Origin: Roseimarinus sediminis
GTDB taxonomy: Bacteria; Bacteroidota; Bacteroidia; Bacteroidales; Prolixibacteraceae
NCBI RefSeq assembly: GCF_050433125.1
Contig: NZ_JBNPXV010000007.1
Location: 186,001 to 250,000 of the forward strand
Length of the DNA: 64,000 nt
Direction of reading: 5' to 3'
Positions 55,801-63,934 of this stretch are shown one piece after another (positions within the stretch are counted from its first letter, which is position 1; the number at the start of each line of letters is the position of its first letter). Under the pieces are notes generated by a model, which searched no databases, was not told the origin of the DNA, and saw nothing but the letters and a program-made list of their open reading frames with translations. The translations under genes and the position numbers were made by a program.

Positions 55801-56767
55801 AATCGTAAAAGAACTGATAGAATTTCATAAAGGTAAAATAGAAATAGCATCTGAATTATGGCAGGGAACAAGCTTCACAATTTACATTCCAATTGACAAA
55901 AGAATTTATGATGAGATGGAAATTGCGGAGGAAGTACTCAATCAAGAATTAACTTATGATATTGATAATAAGTCTTTTTCGGTCGCTCGACAAAATGTGC
56001 GTTACAATTTACAAAACTTATTAATTGTTGAAGACAACCATGAATTACGCCACTATTTAGCCAAACATTTCGAAAAGCATTATAAGATATATACAGCTGA
56101 AGACGGTTTGACGGGTTTAGAATTAGCCAAAGAAAAAAGCCCTGACATAATAATAAGTGATGTTCAAATGCCAAACATGAATGGCTACGAGTTTTGTAAG
56201 GCAATACGGCAGAACTTTGAAATTTCGCATATTCCTGTTATCCTGTTAACGGCAAATAATACGATTGAGCAACAAATAGAAGGCTTATCGTACGGGGCTG
56301 ACTTATACATCACAAAACCATTTGATATTAATTTACTCGATGTTCAAATTCATACAATGCTGGAAAACAGAAAGGTGCTCAGAAAAAAATTTAAAGGAAT
56401 TGAACCTGTTTTGGATGCAGAAGCAACATTACCACAAAAAGACATCGATTTTATTAATAATCTGAGAAGTTTCATAGAGGAAAACATCATGGATCCAACG
56501 CTCAATGTTGAGTCGCTTGCCGAGCAGCATGCTTTAAGCATTGCCCAGCTGCATCGCAAGATAAAAGCATTAAGCGATACCACACCAAATAACTTAATCA
56601 AATCGATACGTTTAGGAATGGCATACAAACTGATAAAGGAGGACGGGCTGCGAGCTTCCGAGGCAGCCTATCAAACCGGTTTTAGTAGCCCTAGTTATTT
56701 TACCAGATGTTTTAAAGATGAATTTGGAGAAAATCCGTCTCAGATTAATTTACCTTCAGGAAATTAA
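52808..56767 (+). CDS. Hybrid two-component system regulator (HTCS)
   Basis: 1319 residues, full length for HTCS. A signal/anchor segment (about 1-24) precedes a periplasmic two-propeller sensor built of reg_prop repeats (about 35-650, with YGYIWIGTNNS, HNLWVGTSHG, HTVWVGTYDG and RYLWISTVSG among them). A Y_Y_Y domain (about 670-750, EYRLLGLEENW) and a membrane helix (about 755-778) follow. Then: HisKA with H814 (NISHDLKTPLSL), HATPase (NLLSNALKFT, DTGIGIAKEE, GTGIGLSIVKEL), a receiver domain with D1118 (IIISDVQMPNMNGY), and an AraC-type helix-turn-helix (about 1219-1316). It senses glycan fragments and activates nearby hydrolase genes. It is AT-richer in appearance than the hydrolases and diverges from them. 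Confidence 0.96.
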   Translation: MGSSKLFLRYLLFGILFLQAFMCFPSNHERFLHFTEAEGFPRNITTCLAKDQYGYIWIGTNNSIVRFDGKEFKVYSDLENCAINALLYDCKHNLWVGTSHGLYKYNPVSDFFELVMSGFISELNEDNNDVYFLMMSDIYRISETGIETLMHVENITSLCFSDDGLWISKNSDGITLFDRESNFSHVKASLLKNFKVARLNMIDNELFVGMFDGQLFKLANDYEIQKIELNNHYYIAACQKVRNQIWIATDGNGIFILDQNLKKIKKLDRNEGSPSSISTNSIYDILIGDNDEIWLANYGAGLTCILPDNQLFQNILPENGNQNSLVANDGVAVLVKEPYVYFGTNYGLSKWDESQNQFLNLTSKSLQKELNGTKVTAIYVDRDHTVWVGTYDGLLGHYTSDLKLIRSYHPCSRFPDEMQRIIGIKEFNKDNLAILTQFHSQILLNFNKSSGQTEVFELFQKGSNYTYCLSNSLRMNQKGELLAVITDMGLFHVNWGDKVLENRLSEMNSRLQCYITDFYNDNSGNYWITSSTDGLIFASPDGEIVRKWSEKDGLPSNKLIRIESTDDRYLWISTVSGICRFDTKTQEVLNFNNRDGLPANEFHDMVSTSIDDGRIIFGSLAGFTIIDPSKVEQDTFQPEVVISDITFQNQSIRQADGEQILTQPLEATKEITLPYNKNSFSIHYFTKNKNFSKYQNYEYRLLGLEENWSFQGETNYTTYTNLSPGEYVFEIKNTNKNQQGITTRLKLNIAPPWYFSWYAYLFYIVLFFIILYLSIYAFLKRFELLKEKEIGKIKIQQEHELTEKKLAFFTNISHDLKTPLSLIDAPLTDLLNSKNLDQEAIEKLNMIQRNSKRLYKLITDLLDFRVIAQKQSILRINETNINHLIAEIADTFNEECKNKSIQLKREIKEKLIGYIDAQKLEKVLWNLLSNALKFTSADACVSIQAKDCLIDEIRYLQLIIRDTGIGIAKEEQSKVFDRFYQVQNTNSENKEGTGIGLSIVKELIEFHKGKIEIASELWQGTSFTIYIPIDKRIYDEMEIAEEVLNQELTYDIDNKSFSVARQNVRYNLQNLLIVEDNHELRHYLAKHFEKHYKIYTAEDGLTGLELAKEKSPDIIISDVQMPNMNGYEFCKAIRQNFEISHIPVILLTANNTIEQQIEGLSYGADLYITKPFDINLLDVQIHTMLENRKVLRKKFKGIEPVLDAEATLPQKDIDFINNLRSFIEENIMDPTLNVESLAEQHALSIAQLHRKIKALSDTTPNNLIKSIRLGMAYKLIKEDGLRASEAAYQTGFSSPSYFTRCFKDEFGENPSQINLPSGN

Positions 56768-56831
56768 CTGGCTAATTCGTTTTACTTCGCAAAAAACAAA
56801 CACGATGGGATGGGGGCCAGGTAAATAATAC

Positions 56832-56860
56832 AAAAAAACCCTGTCGGAAACGACAAGGTT
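56832..56860 (-). terminator. Terminator downstream of tRNA-Trp
   Basis: On the minus strand AACCTTGTCG (56851-56860) pairs with CGACAGGGTT (56837-56846, one mismatch) around TTTC, followed by a T run (56832-56838). It lies 7 bases beyond the 3' end of the tRNA and would also form a weak hairpin at the end of the HTCS transcript. Confidence 0.75.
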
Positions 56861-56867
56861 TATCTTG

Positions 56868-56940
56868 CACGGGAGGAGCGACTCGAACGCCCGACACCTG
56901 GTTTTGGAGACCAGTGCTCTACCAACTGAGCTACACCCGT
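56868..56940 (-). tRNA. trnW: tRNA-Trp(CCA)
   Basis: 73 bases folding as a tRNA: acceptor ACGGGTG with CTCCCGT, D-arm GCTC/GAGC, anticodon stem CTGGT/ACCAG with loop CTCCAAA (anticodon CCA, tryptophan) and T-loop TTCGAGT. There is a T6-T67 mismatch in the acceptor stem. The 3' CCA is not encoded (the gene ends at the discriminator G). It is single, followed by a terminator on the same strand. Confidence 0.95.
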
Positions 56941-57051
56941 GTTTTGCTTAACAGCGCTGCAAATATAAGCGAATTCTTGTTTCTGCCAAAGCAGCATTGC
57001 AAAAAAAGTAAAAAGCTTTTTGTACGCTTCTACGATTGTTTTTATTCTGAA

Positions 57052-57663
57052 CTACTTAATCAGAAAGTCGAGCAGTTTTTTCTCTCCAATGTAGCCTTCA
57101 AGCCGGTCGTTAATGGCAACTGCACTCACTCCAGCGGGTGTTCCCGTGTAAATCAGATCGCCGGTTTTCAGCGTAAAGTACTTCGAGATGTGTTCGATTA
57201 ATTCATCAAAGGGAAAAATCATCTGGGCCGAACTGCCCTGTTGCCGCGTGCTGCCGTTGATGTCGAGCCGGAAAGGGATGTCTTCTTTTTTCAGCTCATC
57301 AATCGGAATAAACTCATCGCTGATGGCTGCTGAAAAGTCAAAGGCTTTGGCCTTCTCCCACGGCAGCCCCTTGGCTTTTAGTTTTGCCTGTAAATCGCGG
57401 GCTGTAAAGTCTATGCCAAGCCCCACCGAACTGTAATAGCGGGGTGCAAAACGACGCTCAATATTTTTTCCCAGACGGTCGATTTTTATTACCAGTTCCA
57501 CTTCGTGGTGCAGGTCTTCAGAAAACGAAGGGATAAAAAATGGTCTGTTCTTGCGTAATATGGCTGAGTCGGGCTTCAGAAAGATAACTGGTTCTGAAGG
57601 TTTCTCATTCTGCAATTCCTTGATGTGGTCGACGTAGTTACGACCAATACAAATGATTTTCAT
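57052..57663 (-). CDS. Fumarylacetoacetate hydrolase (FAH) domain protein
   Basis: 203 residues of the FAH C-terminal fold. Starts MKIICIGRNYVDHIKEL; PVIFLKPDSAIL, HHEVELVIKI (acidic metal-binding residues) and VGLGIDFTARDLQ (with the Asp ligand) are the core motifs, and TGTPAGVSAV is the typical end. Family members split carbon-carbon bonds of acylpyruvates or decarboxylate oxaloacetate using Mg2+; the actual substrate is open. It lies between tRNA-Trp and the serine hydrolase on the same strand (32 bp downstream of it), probably without a functional link. Confidence 0.92.
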   Translation of the reverse strand: MKIICIGRNYVDHIKELQNEKPSEPVIFLKPDSAILRKNRPFFIPSFSEDLHHEVELVIKIDRLGKNIERRFAPRYYSSVGLGIDFTARDLQAKLKAKGLPWEKAKAFDFSAAISDEFIPIDELKKEDIPFRLDINGSTRQQGSSAQMIFPFDELIEHISKYFTLKTGDLIYTGTPAGVSAVAINDRLEGYIGEKKLLDFLIK

Positions 57664-57695
57664 GCTCTTTTTTTCTTGCTAAATTATTTTTTGTT

Positions 57696-59042
57696 TTATT
57701 CTACTGCATTTACGATTCCCGAAAGAAAACTGTTGTAATCGAATTCCCCTTTTTTGGAAAAACCGGTACGTACCACCACCAGCTCTTTCGAGGGAATGAT
57801 GTAAATGTACTGGCCGTCATGCCCGCGGCAACAATACATGTCGCGGGGCACATCGGGATAATCGTTTCCCGACTGATTTAACCAAAAGAAAGCACCGTAC
57901 TGACCATCGGAACCATTGGCAACGGTGGTGGTATAGTCAACCCAGTTGTCAGGCAGAAGTTGCTCACCCAGCCAGTTCCCATTGTTCAGGTAAAGCAGTC
58001 CAAAGCGGGCATAATCGCGCATGGTGGCGTACAGGTACGATGAACCTACAAAGGTTCCTGAAGCATCCAGCTCGAAAACGGCACTGGTCATGCCAATTTT
58101 GTTGAACAGCCGTTCCCGGGGAAAGGCATGGTAGAGGGCATCGTTGCCGATTGTTTTTCTGAGCAGATAACTTACAATGTTGGTACTTCCCGATGAATAC
58201 TCCCAGACAGAATCGGGAGTGAATTCGGCAGGTTTTTCGTAGGCAAAACGGGCCATGTCGCCTTCCTTGTGCAGCATGTTGTTTACATCGGAACTGTTGC
58301 CGTAGTTTTCGTTCCATTCAAGTCCGCTATTCATGTGCATCAGATGATTGATGGTGATCTTACGGCGCTCGTCGTTTTGCCATGCTTCAAGTGCAATTGG
58401 TTCATTGATATCCAGACGGCCGTCTTTTACAAGCATGCCGGTGAGTGCATTGGTAAAGCTCTTGGCCATCGACCAGCTGAGAAACTTATTATCGGCACTT
58501 AGTCCCGGGGCATAGCGTTCGGCAAGTGGCTGTCCTTTGTATACCACCATAACGGCAAAAGTTCCCTTGTATGGGAGGGTATCGGCAAAAGCCTGACCGA
58601 GGGTTGTGTTCAATGCATCCATGTCTACACCCGGAGGAATACTGTCGGCCATCCGGTTGCCCATGGGCCAGTCGATGGTATCAGCATTTTCAGGAAGAAC
58701 GGGTGCTTTTGGGTAATTGCGTTTTAGTATCTCGTCTTTACTGTAATCGTTTACCAGGGTGCATCCATAGCCATCGATGTAAACCGAAGTCGACCGATGC
58801 CACAAAAAGCGGCTGCTGACTTCTTTCACATCTTCATCAACTTTGTTTTTATTCATCTTGATGAAGGAAAAATTCAGGTCGGTTTGCTCCATTGCTTCCT
58901 GTGTGCGATTGGCTACAAATACCCCCGATGAGAGGTTTTTCGCCGAATAACCGGTGATGATGGGCAGCAGGGGGCTCATGTAGAAATAAGCGCCCAGCAG
59001 TGCAAGAACAAGCACGCCAATAATGATTCTTCTGGTTTTCAT
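57696..59042 (-). CDS. Serine hydrolase of the beta-lactamase fold (esterase/DD-peptidase-like)
   Basis: 448 residues with an N-terminal hydrophobic segment (about 5-22, IIIGVLVLALLGAYFYM) that is a signal anchor. The catalytic SxxK is S191-M-A-K194 (LSWSMAKSFTNAL), the second motif is YSSGSTN (Y282) and a histidine in RGHDGQYIYIIPS stands where class C enzymes have KTG. This is the wide beta-lactamase-related family (esterases, DD-peptidases, beta-lactamases); there is no sign that it confers resistance. It is followed by the FAH gene 32 bp later and preceded by a strong terminator of the cyclophilin unit. Confidence 0.88.
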   Translation of the reverse strand: MKTRRIIIGVLVLALLGAYFYMSPLLPIITGYSAKNLSSGVFVANRTQEAMEQTDLNFSFIKMNKNKVDEDVKEVSSRFLWHRSTSVYIDGYGCTLVNDYSKDEILKRNYPKAPVLPENADTIDWPMGNRMADSIPPGVDMDALNTTLGQAFADTLPYKGTFAVMVVYKGQPLAERYAPGLSADNKFLSWSMAKSFTNALTGMLVKDGRLDINEPIALEAWQNDERRKITINHLMHMNSGLEWNENYGNSSDVNNMLHKEGDMARFAYEKPAEFTPDSVWEYSSGSTNIVSYLLRKTIGNDALYHAFPRERLFNKIGMTSAVFELDASGTFVGSSYLYATMRDYARFGLLYLNNGNWLGEQLLPDNWVDYTTTVANGSDGQYGAFFWLNQSGNDYPDVPRDMYCCRGHDGQYIYIIPSKELVVVRTGFSKKGEFDYNSFLSGIVNAVE

Positions 59043-59179
59043 AGTATCAGTTTTTTGCAGGACAAAGCTTCATTGTTTTAACAAATATAAAACAAATAAG
59101 CAGGGAATTACGGCCATAGCCAGGCTTATTCTACCGAAAACAGTATTGCGGTGTTGAAAGGCAATGCTTAGTTGTTGCT

Positions 59180-59219
59180 AAAAAAGAAAGCACATCCTTG
59201 TTTGATGTGCTTTCTTTTT
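59180..59219. terminator. Strong bidirectional terminator
   Basis: A long perfect inverted repeat: AAAGAAAGCACATC and GATGTGCTTTCTTT around a short loop (CTTGTTT), with T/A runs on both sides. It lies 20 bases past the cyclophilin stop on the minus strand and separates it from the serine hydrolase downstream. Confidence 0.9.
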
Positions 59220-59238
59220 AATCCGTGTATTGCAGACA

Positions 59239-59676
59239 CTAATCTTCAAAAATCAGTACCTTCTCAATTTCGTCGCCCTGGCGGATGGCATCGATTACTT
59301 CGAGCCCCTCGTACACCTTGCCAAAACAAGTGTGATTGCGATCGAGGTGCGCTGTATTTTCACGGCTGTGGCAGATGAAGAACTGTGAACCTCCGGTATT
59401 ACGTCCGGCATGAGCCATCGACAGTACTCCGCGATCGTGGTATTGGTTATTGCCACTGGTTTCGCATGGAATGGTGTAACCCGGACCACCGGTTCCATCG
59501 CCTTTGGGGCAGCCCCCCTGAATGACAAAGTTGGGAATTACCCGGTGAAAAGTTAAGCCATCGTAATAACCATCTTCGGAAAGCTTAACAAAATTCTGAA
59601 CAGTTCCCGGAGCATCTTCTTCGTAAAATTTTACTTTCATAACACCTTTACTGGTGTGTATCTCTGCTTTTAACAT
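59239..59676 (-). CDS. ppiB: Cyclophilin-type peptidyl-prolyl isomerase
   Basis: 145 residues, the cytoplasmic PpiB size with no signal peptide. Hallmarks: GTVQNFVKLSEDGYYDGLTF, HRVIPNFVIQGG with the catalytic Arg, GNNQYHDRGVLSMAHAG, GSQFFICHSREN and HTCFGKVYEGLEVIDAI. It speeds cis-trans isomerisation of proline bonds during protein folding. Single-gene unit with a strong terminator downstream. Confidence 0.96.
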   Translation of the reverse strand: MLKAEIHTSKGVMKVKFYEEDAPGTVQNFVKLSEDGYYDGLTFHRVIPNFVIQGGCPKGDGTGGPGYTIPCETSGNNQYHDRGVLSMAHAGRNTGGSQFFICHSRENTAHLDRNHTCFGKVYEGLEVIDAIRQGDEIEKVLIFED

Positions 59677-59837
59677 TGTGTTTTGTTTTTAATTAAGAAA
59701 GCACAAAAATAAGGCTTTTATTGCATTTTAAGTAACAATTGATACCAGGAGCCGAAACAGAAGGCTAAAGGCAGATGTTTCGACACAAAAGACCGGAGAC
59801 AAAGGTTGCAGAAAAATGCAGGTGATAAGGCAAGTTA

Positions 59838-61295
59838 TCAATTGCCTGCCTTGTCTCCCGCATTTTTAATTCTTCTGATTTTAATGTTAAGATAGGCAAA
59901 AAGGATGGTCATTAATGGGCTGATAATGTTAAAGAAAGCATAGGGTACATAAGCAAGCGTGGGAACTCCCAATACTTTTGCCTGAGTGGCTCCACAGGTA
60001 TTCCACGGAATGAGGACCGAAGTCATGGTTCCCGAGTCTTCAAGAGTGCGACTAAGCACTTCTGGTTTCAGTCCTTTTTTTGCATACGAGCCCTTAAACA
60101 TTCGGCCTGGAACTACAATTGAAATGTACTGGTCGGAGGCTGTTGTGTTGAAAAATATGCAGGAAACAACAGTGGCTGTAACCAGTGAACCGGTTGATTG
60201 TGCTCGTTCTACAATGGGGCGCGTAATGCGTTCGAGTAAGCCTGCGGCTTCCATTACCCCACCGAAAACCATGGCCGTAAGGATGAGCCACACTGTGTTC
60301 AGCATGCCTTTCATGCCCGAGGTACTCAATAGCTCATTAACTGCTTCGTTGGAGGTACTCAAACTCACATCACCAAACATGGCCTGCATGACGGCCATAT
60401 ACGATTCTTTTAGATAATTTTGAGAACCTGAGCCAAGTTGATGGATGATTTCGGGCTGAAATATTACCGCAAAGATTCCTCCCAACAAGGTGCCAATCAT
60501 CAACGATGGCAGCGGAGGAACCTTCAAAACAATAACGGTAAACAATAGTGCCGGAACCAGTAACAACCACAATGAAGTGTTGAAGGTATTGTCGATGGCC
60601 TGTTGAACAGCAGATATGTCGATGGCTTTCGATTGATAATCGAACATCAGGCCCATTACAATGAAAATGATCAGTGTGAGAACAAGAGAAGGCACTGTGG
60701 TATATGCCATGTAGCGGATGTGAGTAAACAGATCGGTGCCGGCCATGGCAGGTGCCAGGTTGGTTGTATCGGAAAGTGGTGACATTTTATCACCAAAATA
60801 AGCACCTGAGATAATGGCACCAGCAACAACAGCTTCGTTAAAACCCATGGCCTTGCCAATTCCAAGCAAGGCAATTCCGATGGTTGCAATGGTCGACCAG
60901 GAACTCCCGGTAACCACCGAAACAATGGCACTTACCACCACGGCAGTTACAAGAAAGATCTTAGGGTGAATAATGTCGAGTCCGTAGTATACAAGCGCAG
61001 GAACGACTCCGCTGATCATCCAGGTTCCTGCCAGCGAACCAATCAAAAGCAAAATAAGCATTGATGGCATAGCCGATCCAATGGTTTTTATAATCCGGTG
61101 GTTGATGGCTTCCCATTGGTAACCAAGTCGATGTGCAATTACGATACCCAGCGACGCTGCCAAAAGCAAGGAAATCTGATTAGGACCTGCCAGTACATCA
61201 TCGAAAATAAATACATTTGAAGTAAGCAACACAATCAACAGCAGAATGGGTAGCAGGGCAACTAAAAAACCGGGTTTTCTGATCATAATTATCAT
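59838..61295 (-). CDS. nhaC: NhaC-family Na+/H+ antiporter
   Basis: 485 residues with about eleven hydrophobic helices. Conserved NhaC segments include LLLIGSLAGTWMISGVVPAL, VTGSSWSTIATIGIALLGIG, GAYFGDKMSPLSDTTNLAPA (which holds the charged residues of the ion path) and SDQYISIVVPGRMF. Near the end, PWNTCGATQAKVLGVPT matches the family. It exchanges Na+ and H+ (or malate/lactate coupled, in some NhaC relatives) across the inner membrane. The gene stands alone, divergent from the TPR protein downstream on the plus strand. Confidence 0.92.
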   Translation of the reverse strand: MIIMIRKPGFLVALLPILLLIVLLTSNVFIFDDVLAGPNQISLLLAASLGIVIAHRLGYQWEAINHRIIKTIGSAMPSMLILLLIGSLAGTWMISGVVPALVYYGLDIIHPKIFLVTAVVVSAIVSVVTGSSWSTIATIGIALLGIGKAMGFNEAVVAGAIISGAYFGDKMSPLSDTTNLAPAMAGTDLFTHIRYMAYTTVPSLVLTLIIFIVMGLMFDYQSKAIDISAVQQAIDNTFNTSLWLLLVPALLFTVIVLKVPPLPSLMIGTLLGGIFAVIFQPEIIHQLGSGSQNYLKESYMAVMQAMFGDVSLSTSNEAVNELLSTSGMKGMLNTVWLILTAMVFGGVMEAAGLLERITRPIVERAQSTGSLVTATVVSCIFFNTTASDQYISIVVPGRMFKGSYAKKGLKPEVLSRTLEDSGTMTSVLIPWNTCGATQAKVLGVPTLAYVPYAFFNIISPLMTILFAYLNIKIRRIKNAGDKAGN

Positions 61296-61474
61296 TTGAA
61301 TGATGCGACAGTAAAAGTGTTAAATACACTCATAAATATCAAATTAAAATGATGATAGTTGAATTAATTTGCTTAGAATTGTTACATGTTAACAAAATCT
61401 TTTGACAATGTTGTTTGATTTTTGGCCACTATAAGCCTAAATTTATAGAGCTAAGTGAACTGGTTAAAGGTGAT

Positions 61475-63934
61475 ATGTATCGAATGTTACTAGGCATATT
61501 TTTTTGCTTCGTTTTTTCAGTAAATGCTAATGCCCAACAAACAGGGCGTTTTTATATTACCGGAAAGGTGCAGGTAGAGCAGGGGATAACCGATGGGACA
61601 ACTATTCAGGTTTTCCGCGACGGTGGCCTGCTACATACTATTGCCGTAAACCGAACCGGAAATTTCAGAATTGGGCTTGAGCTTCAGCACGCTTATCGCT
61701 TTGCTTTTATGAAGGATGATTTCTACCCCAAACAAATCGAAATTAATACACATGTACCTCCCGAAATTTGTGAGGAAGACTGTGAATTCCCGCCTTATCA
61801 AATCACTGTGATGCTTTATCGCAAAGTGCCGGGTGTTCAGTCCCTTTCAGAGGAAACAGGTCAGATTGCCTACAATGCCCGGATTGATAATTTCGATGTG
61901 GTAAAACTACAGGAAGCAAAAGCCGAATTGTTGGATGTTAGAAAAATTCTGAGCGAAGTAAAGTTGACAAGCGAAAATTACGAGAAGCAAAGCAAACAGA
62001 ACAAGCAGGACCAATATCAACAACTGATAAAAAAGGCCAATACTTCTTACCAACAGAAAAATTATGAAGCAGCAATGAATGGTTTTCGCGATGCTTTATT
62101 GATATTTCCCTGGCAAACTGCTCCCCGGCAAATGGTTAGTCAGATGTATGAAAAGATGGTCGAAGATGAACTGATTGATGCCTTTGGGGCACCGTCGGAG
62201 AAGAATTTCACCCAATTGTTGAATTATGCAGATCAAAGTTTTAAAGAAAGAGAGTATACTGTTTCCAAGGTGGCATACAATGCGACTTTAAGCATTAAGC
62301 CCAACGATGAGCAGCTAAAAGCAAAATTATACAATGCCTCGATGGAAGTCGAAAAACTGTACAATCTGGCCATGGCCGAAGTGGCTCATCAACGTGAAGT
62401 GTATTTGAGCCGTAGCGCAAAATACAAAGAACTCACCGAGCTGGGTGATAAGGCTTTTCTTCAGCAAAATCTGGCCGACGCCCGGGAGTTTTATGCACAA
62501 GCCGCTACACAGATTGATGAAAATAGTCTGGCCATACTCATGGTAAAGAAAATTAATGAACTACTTACTGACGACAGTCTGGCGCAGAAAATGGCAAAGG
62601 AAAAGCAGGCGGCCGAAATGGAAAGACTGAGAGCTGCCCGTGCCCGTGCATACAATGATGCTGTTGAAGAAGCCGACCGACTCTTTAATGAGCGCATGTA
62701 TCGCGATGCCATTGAGTATTACGAGCTGGCTCTTACAGTAAAAGATTATGAGTTTTATCCCAAAAACCAAATCCGCCTTATTAATGAGATACTGGCTGAT
62801 CTTCAGCTGCGGGGTGAAGAATACAACAAACTGCTGCGACAAGCACAGGAACAAATGAATCATGAAGCCTATCAGCCGGCAAGAGCACTTTATGTTGAAG
62901 CGCATGAATTGATCAAAGATGAAAAATATGCTTTGATGAAAATTAAAGCCATCGACGAGTTGCTGGCTGCAGAGAAAGAACAGGAAGCAGTCAATCGAAA
63001 GTATAATGATTTAATCAGCAAGGCAGATCAACAGCTTGATTCCAAAGCTTACGAAGCAGCCATCTCGCTTTATCAGGAAGCACTTACCATAAAACCACGC
63101 GAAGAATATCCCAATAAACAGATTTCTTTAATAAGAGGAATTCTTTCGCGGGAGATGGACGAGCAGAAAAGGCTTGCTCAGTCAAAACGAGATTTTGAAC
63201 ATACCATTGAGCTGGCCGATCAGGCTTTTGACAAGGAGTCCTACGAAGCAGCACGTTCACTTTATCAACAGGCGCTGCTCATTATTCCCGGGCAGAAATA
63301 TCCCCTGACACAGATCGACCGGATCGAATCGATTCTTTATAGTAAAACCATGGAAACTGCCACGTCTTCGGCACTTGATCAAATTGATTTTTCGAATCTT
63401 GATAATCTGAGTAGCGGTGATCGTGAAGCTGCCTATAATGAGGCGATGAGCCTGGGGGAATCGTTTATGAAAACCGAGGAGTGGGGAATTGCACGTTTTT
63501 ATTTCCGTCGGGCTTTGGCGTTGCGTTCTGGTGATCGGCTTGCCAGTGAAAAAATAGCCTTGGTCGATCAAAAAATAAGGGGGGGCAGCGTTGATGAAAA
63601 TCAATTTCGGGAAATCATTCAAAAGGCCGATGAGGCATACGAAACCGGTGATTTTGGGGTGGCTCGCTTTTATTACAGCAAGGCGAAGGAAATTAAAAGC
63701 GACGATGTTTATGTTAATGAACGTCTGCTGGTGGTGTCGCGACTTGCACAATCAACAGCCTCGAGAGTAGCCAACCGCGAATACGATACAGCCATTCAAA
63801 AGGCCAACGAAGCCTTGACGGCAAAAAATTACAATGTTGCAAAGTTTTTCTACCGCAAGGCGCTAAGTATTAAGCCAAATGATGAAGTTGCCCAAACGAA
63901 ATTGGAAGAACTCGAAAGATTAATTCAGCAATAA
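61475..63934 (+). CDS. Large secreted TPR-repeat protein
   Basis: 819 residues from the ATG at 61475; the frame starts 60 bases earlier but MYRMLLGIFFCFVFSVNANAQ is a normal signal peptide. A beta-sandwich domain resembling CarboxypepD_reg or transthyretin-like domains follows (about 25-120), then long helical TPR-like repeats to the end. Repeat units of about 65-70 residues recur (for example YNDAVEEADRLFNERMYRDA and YNDLISKADQQLDSKAYEAA), each with a Y..A..lY..AL.ikP core. No enzymatic motif is seen. It is likely a periplasmic scaffold or outer-membrane-associated assembly protein; a gliding or T9SS-related role is conceivable but unsupported. Confidence 0.8.
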   Translation: MYRMLLGIFFCFVFSVNANAQQTGRFYITGKVQVEQGITDGTTIQVFRDGGLLHTIAVNRTGNFRIGLELQHAYRFAFMKDDFYPKQIEINTHVPPEICEEDCEFPPYQITVMLYRKVPGVQSLSEETGQIAYNARIDNFDVVKLQEAKAELLDVRKILSEVKLTSENYEKQSKQNKQDQYQQLIKKANTSYQQKNYEAAMNGFRDALLIFPWQTAPRQMVSQMYEKMVEDELIDAFGAPSEKNFTQLLNYADQSFKEREYTVSKVAYNATLSIKPNDEQLKAKLYNASMEVEKLYNLAMAEVAHQREVYLSRSAKYKELTELGDKAFLQQNLADAREFYAQAATQIDENSLAILMVKKINELLTDDSLAQKMAKEKQAAEMERLRAARARAYNDAVEEADRLFNERMYRDAIEYYELALTVKDYEFYPKNQIRLINEILADLQLRGEEYNKLLRQAQEQMNHEAYQPARALYVEAHELIKDEKYALMKIKAIDELLAAEKEQEAVNRKYNDLISKADQQLDSKAYEAAISLYQEALTIKPREEYPNKQISLIRGILSREMDEQKRLAQSKRDFEHTIELADQAFDKESYEAARSLYQQALLIIPGQKYPLTQIDRIESILYSKTMETATSSALDQIDFSNLDNLSSGDREAAYNEAMSLGESFMKTEEWGIARFYFRRALALRSGDRLASEKIALVDQKIRGGSVDENQFREIIQKADEAYETGDFGVARFYYSKAKEIKSDDVYVNERLLVVSRLAQSTASRVANREYDTAIQKANEALTAKNYNVAKFFYRKALSIKPNDEVAQTKLEELERLIQQ

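Noticed and set aside
36844..56767. SusC/SusD-like genes within the CAZyme locus
   Set aside because: None of the frames has a TonB-plug/barrel of SusC length or a SusD TPR lipoprotein. The 814-residue protein at 5093-7537 is a different family and far away.
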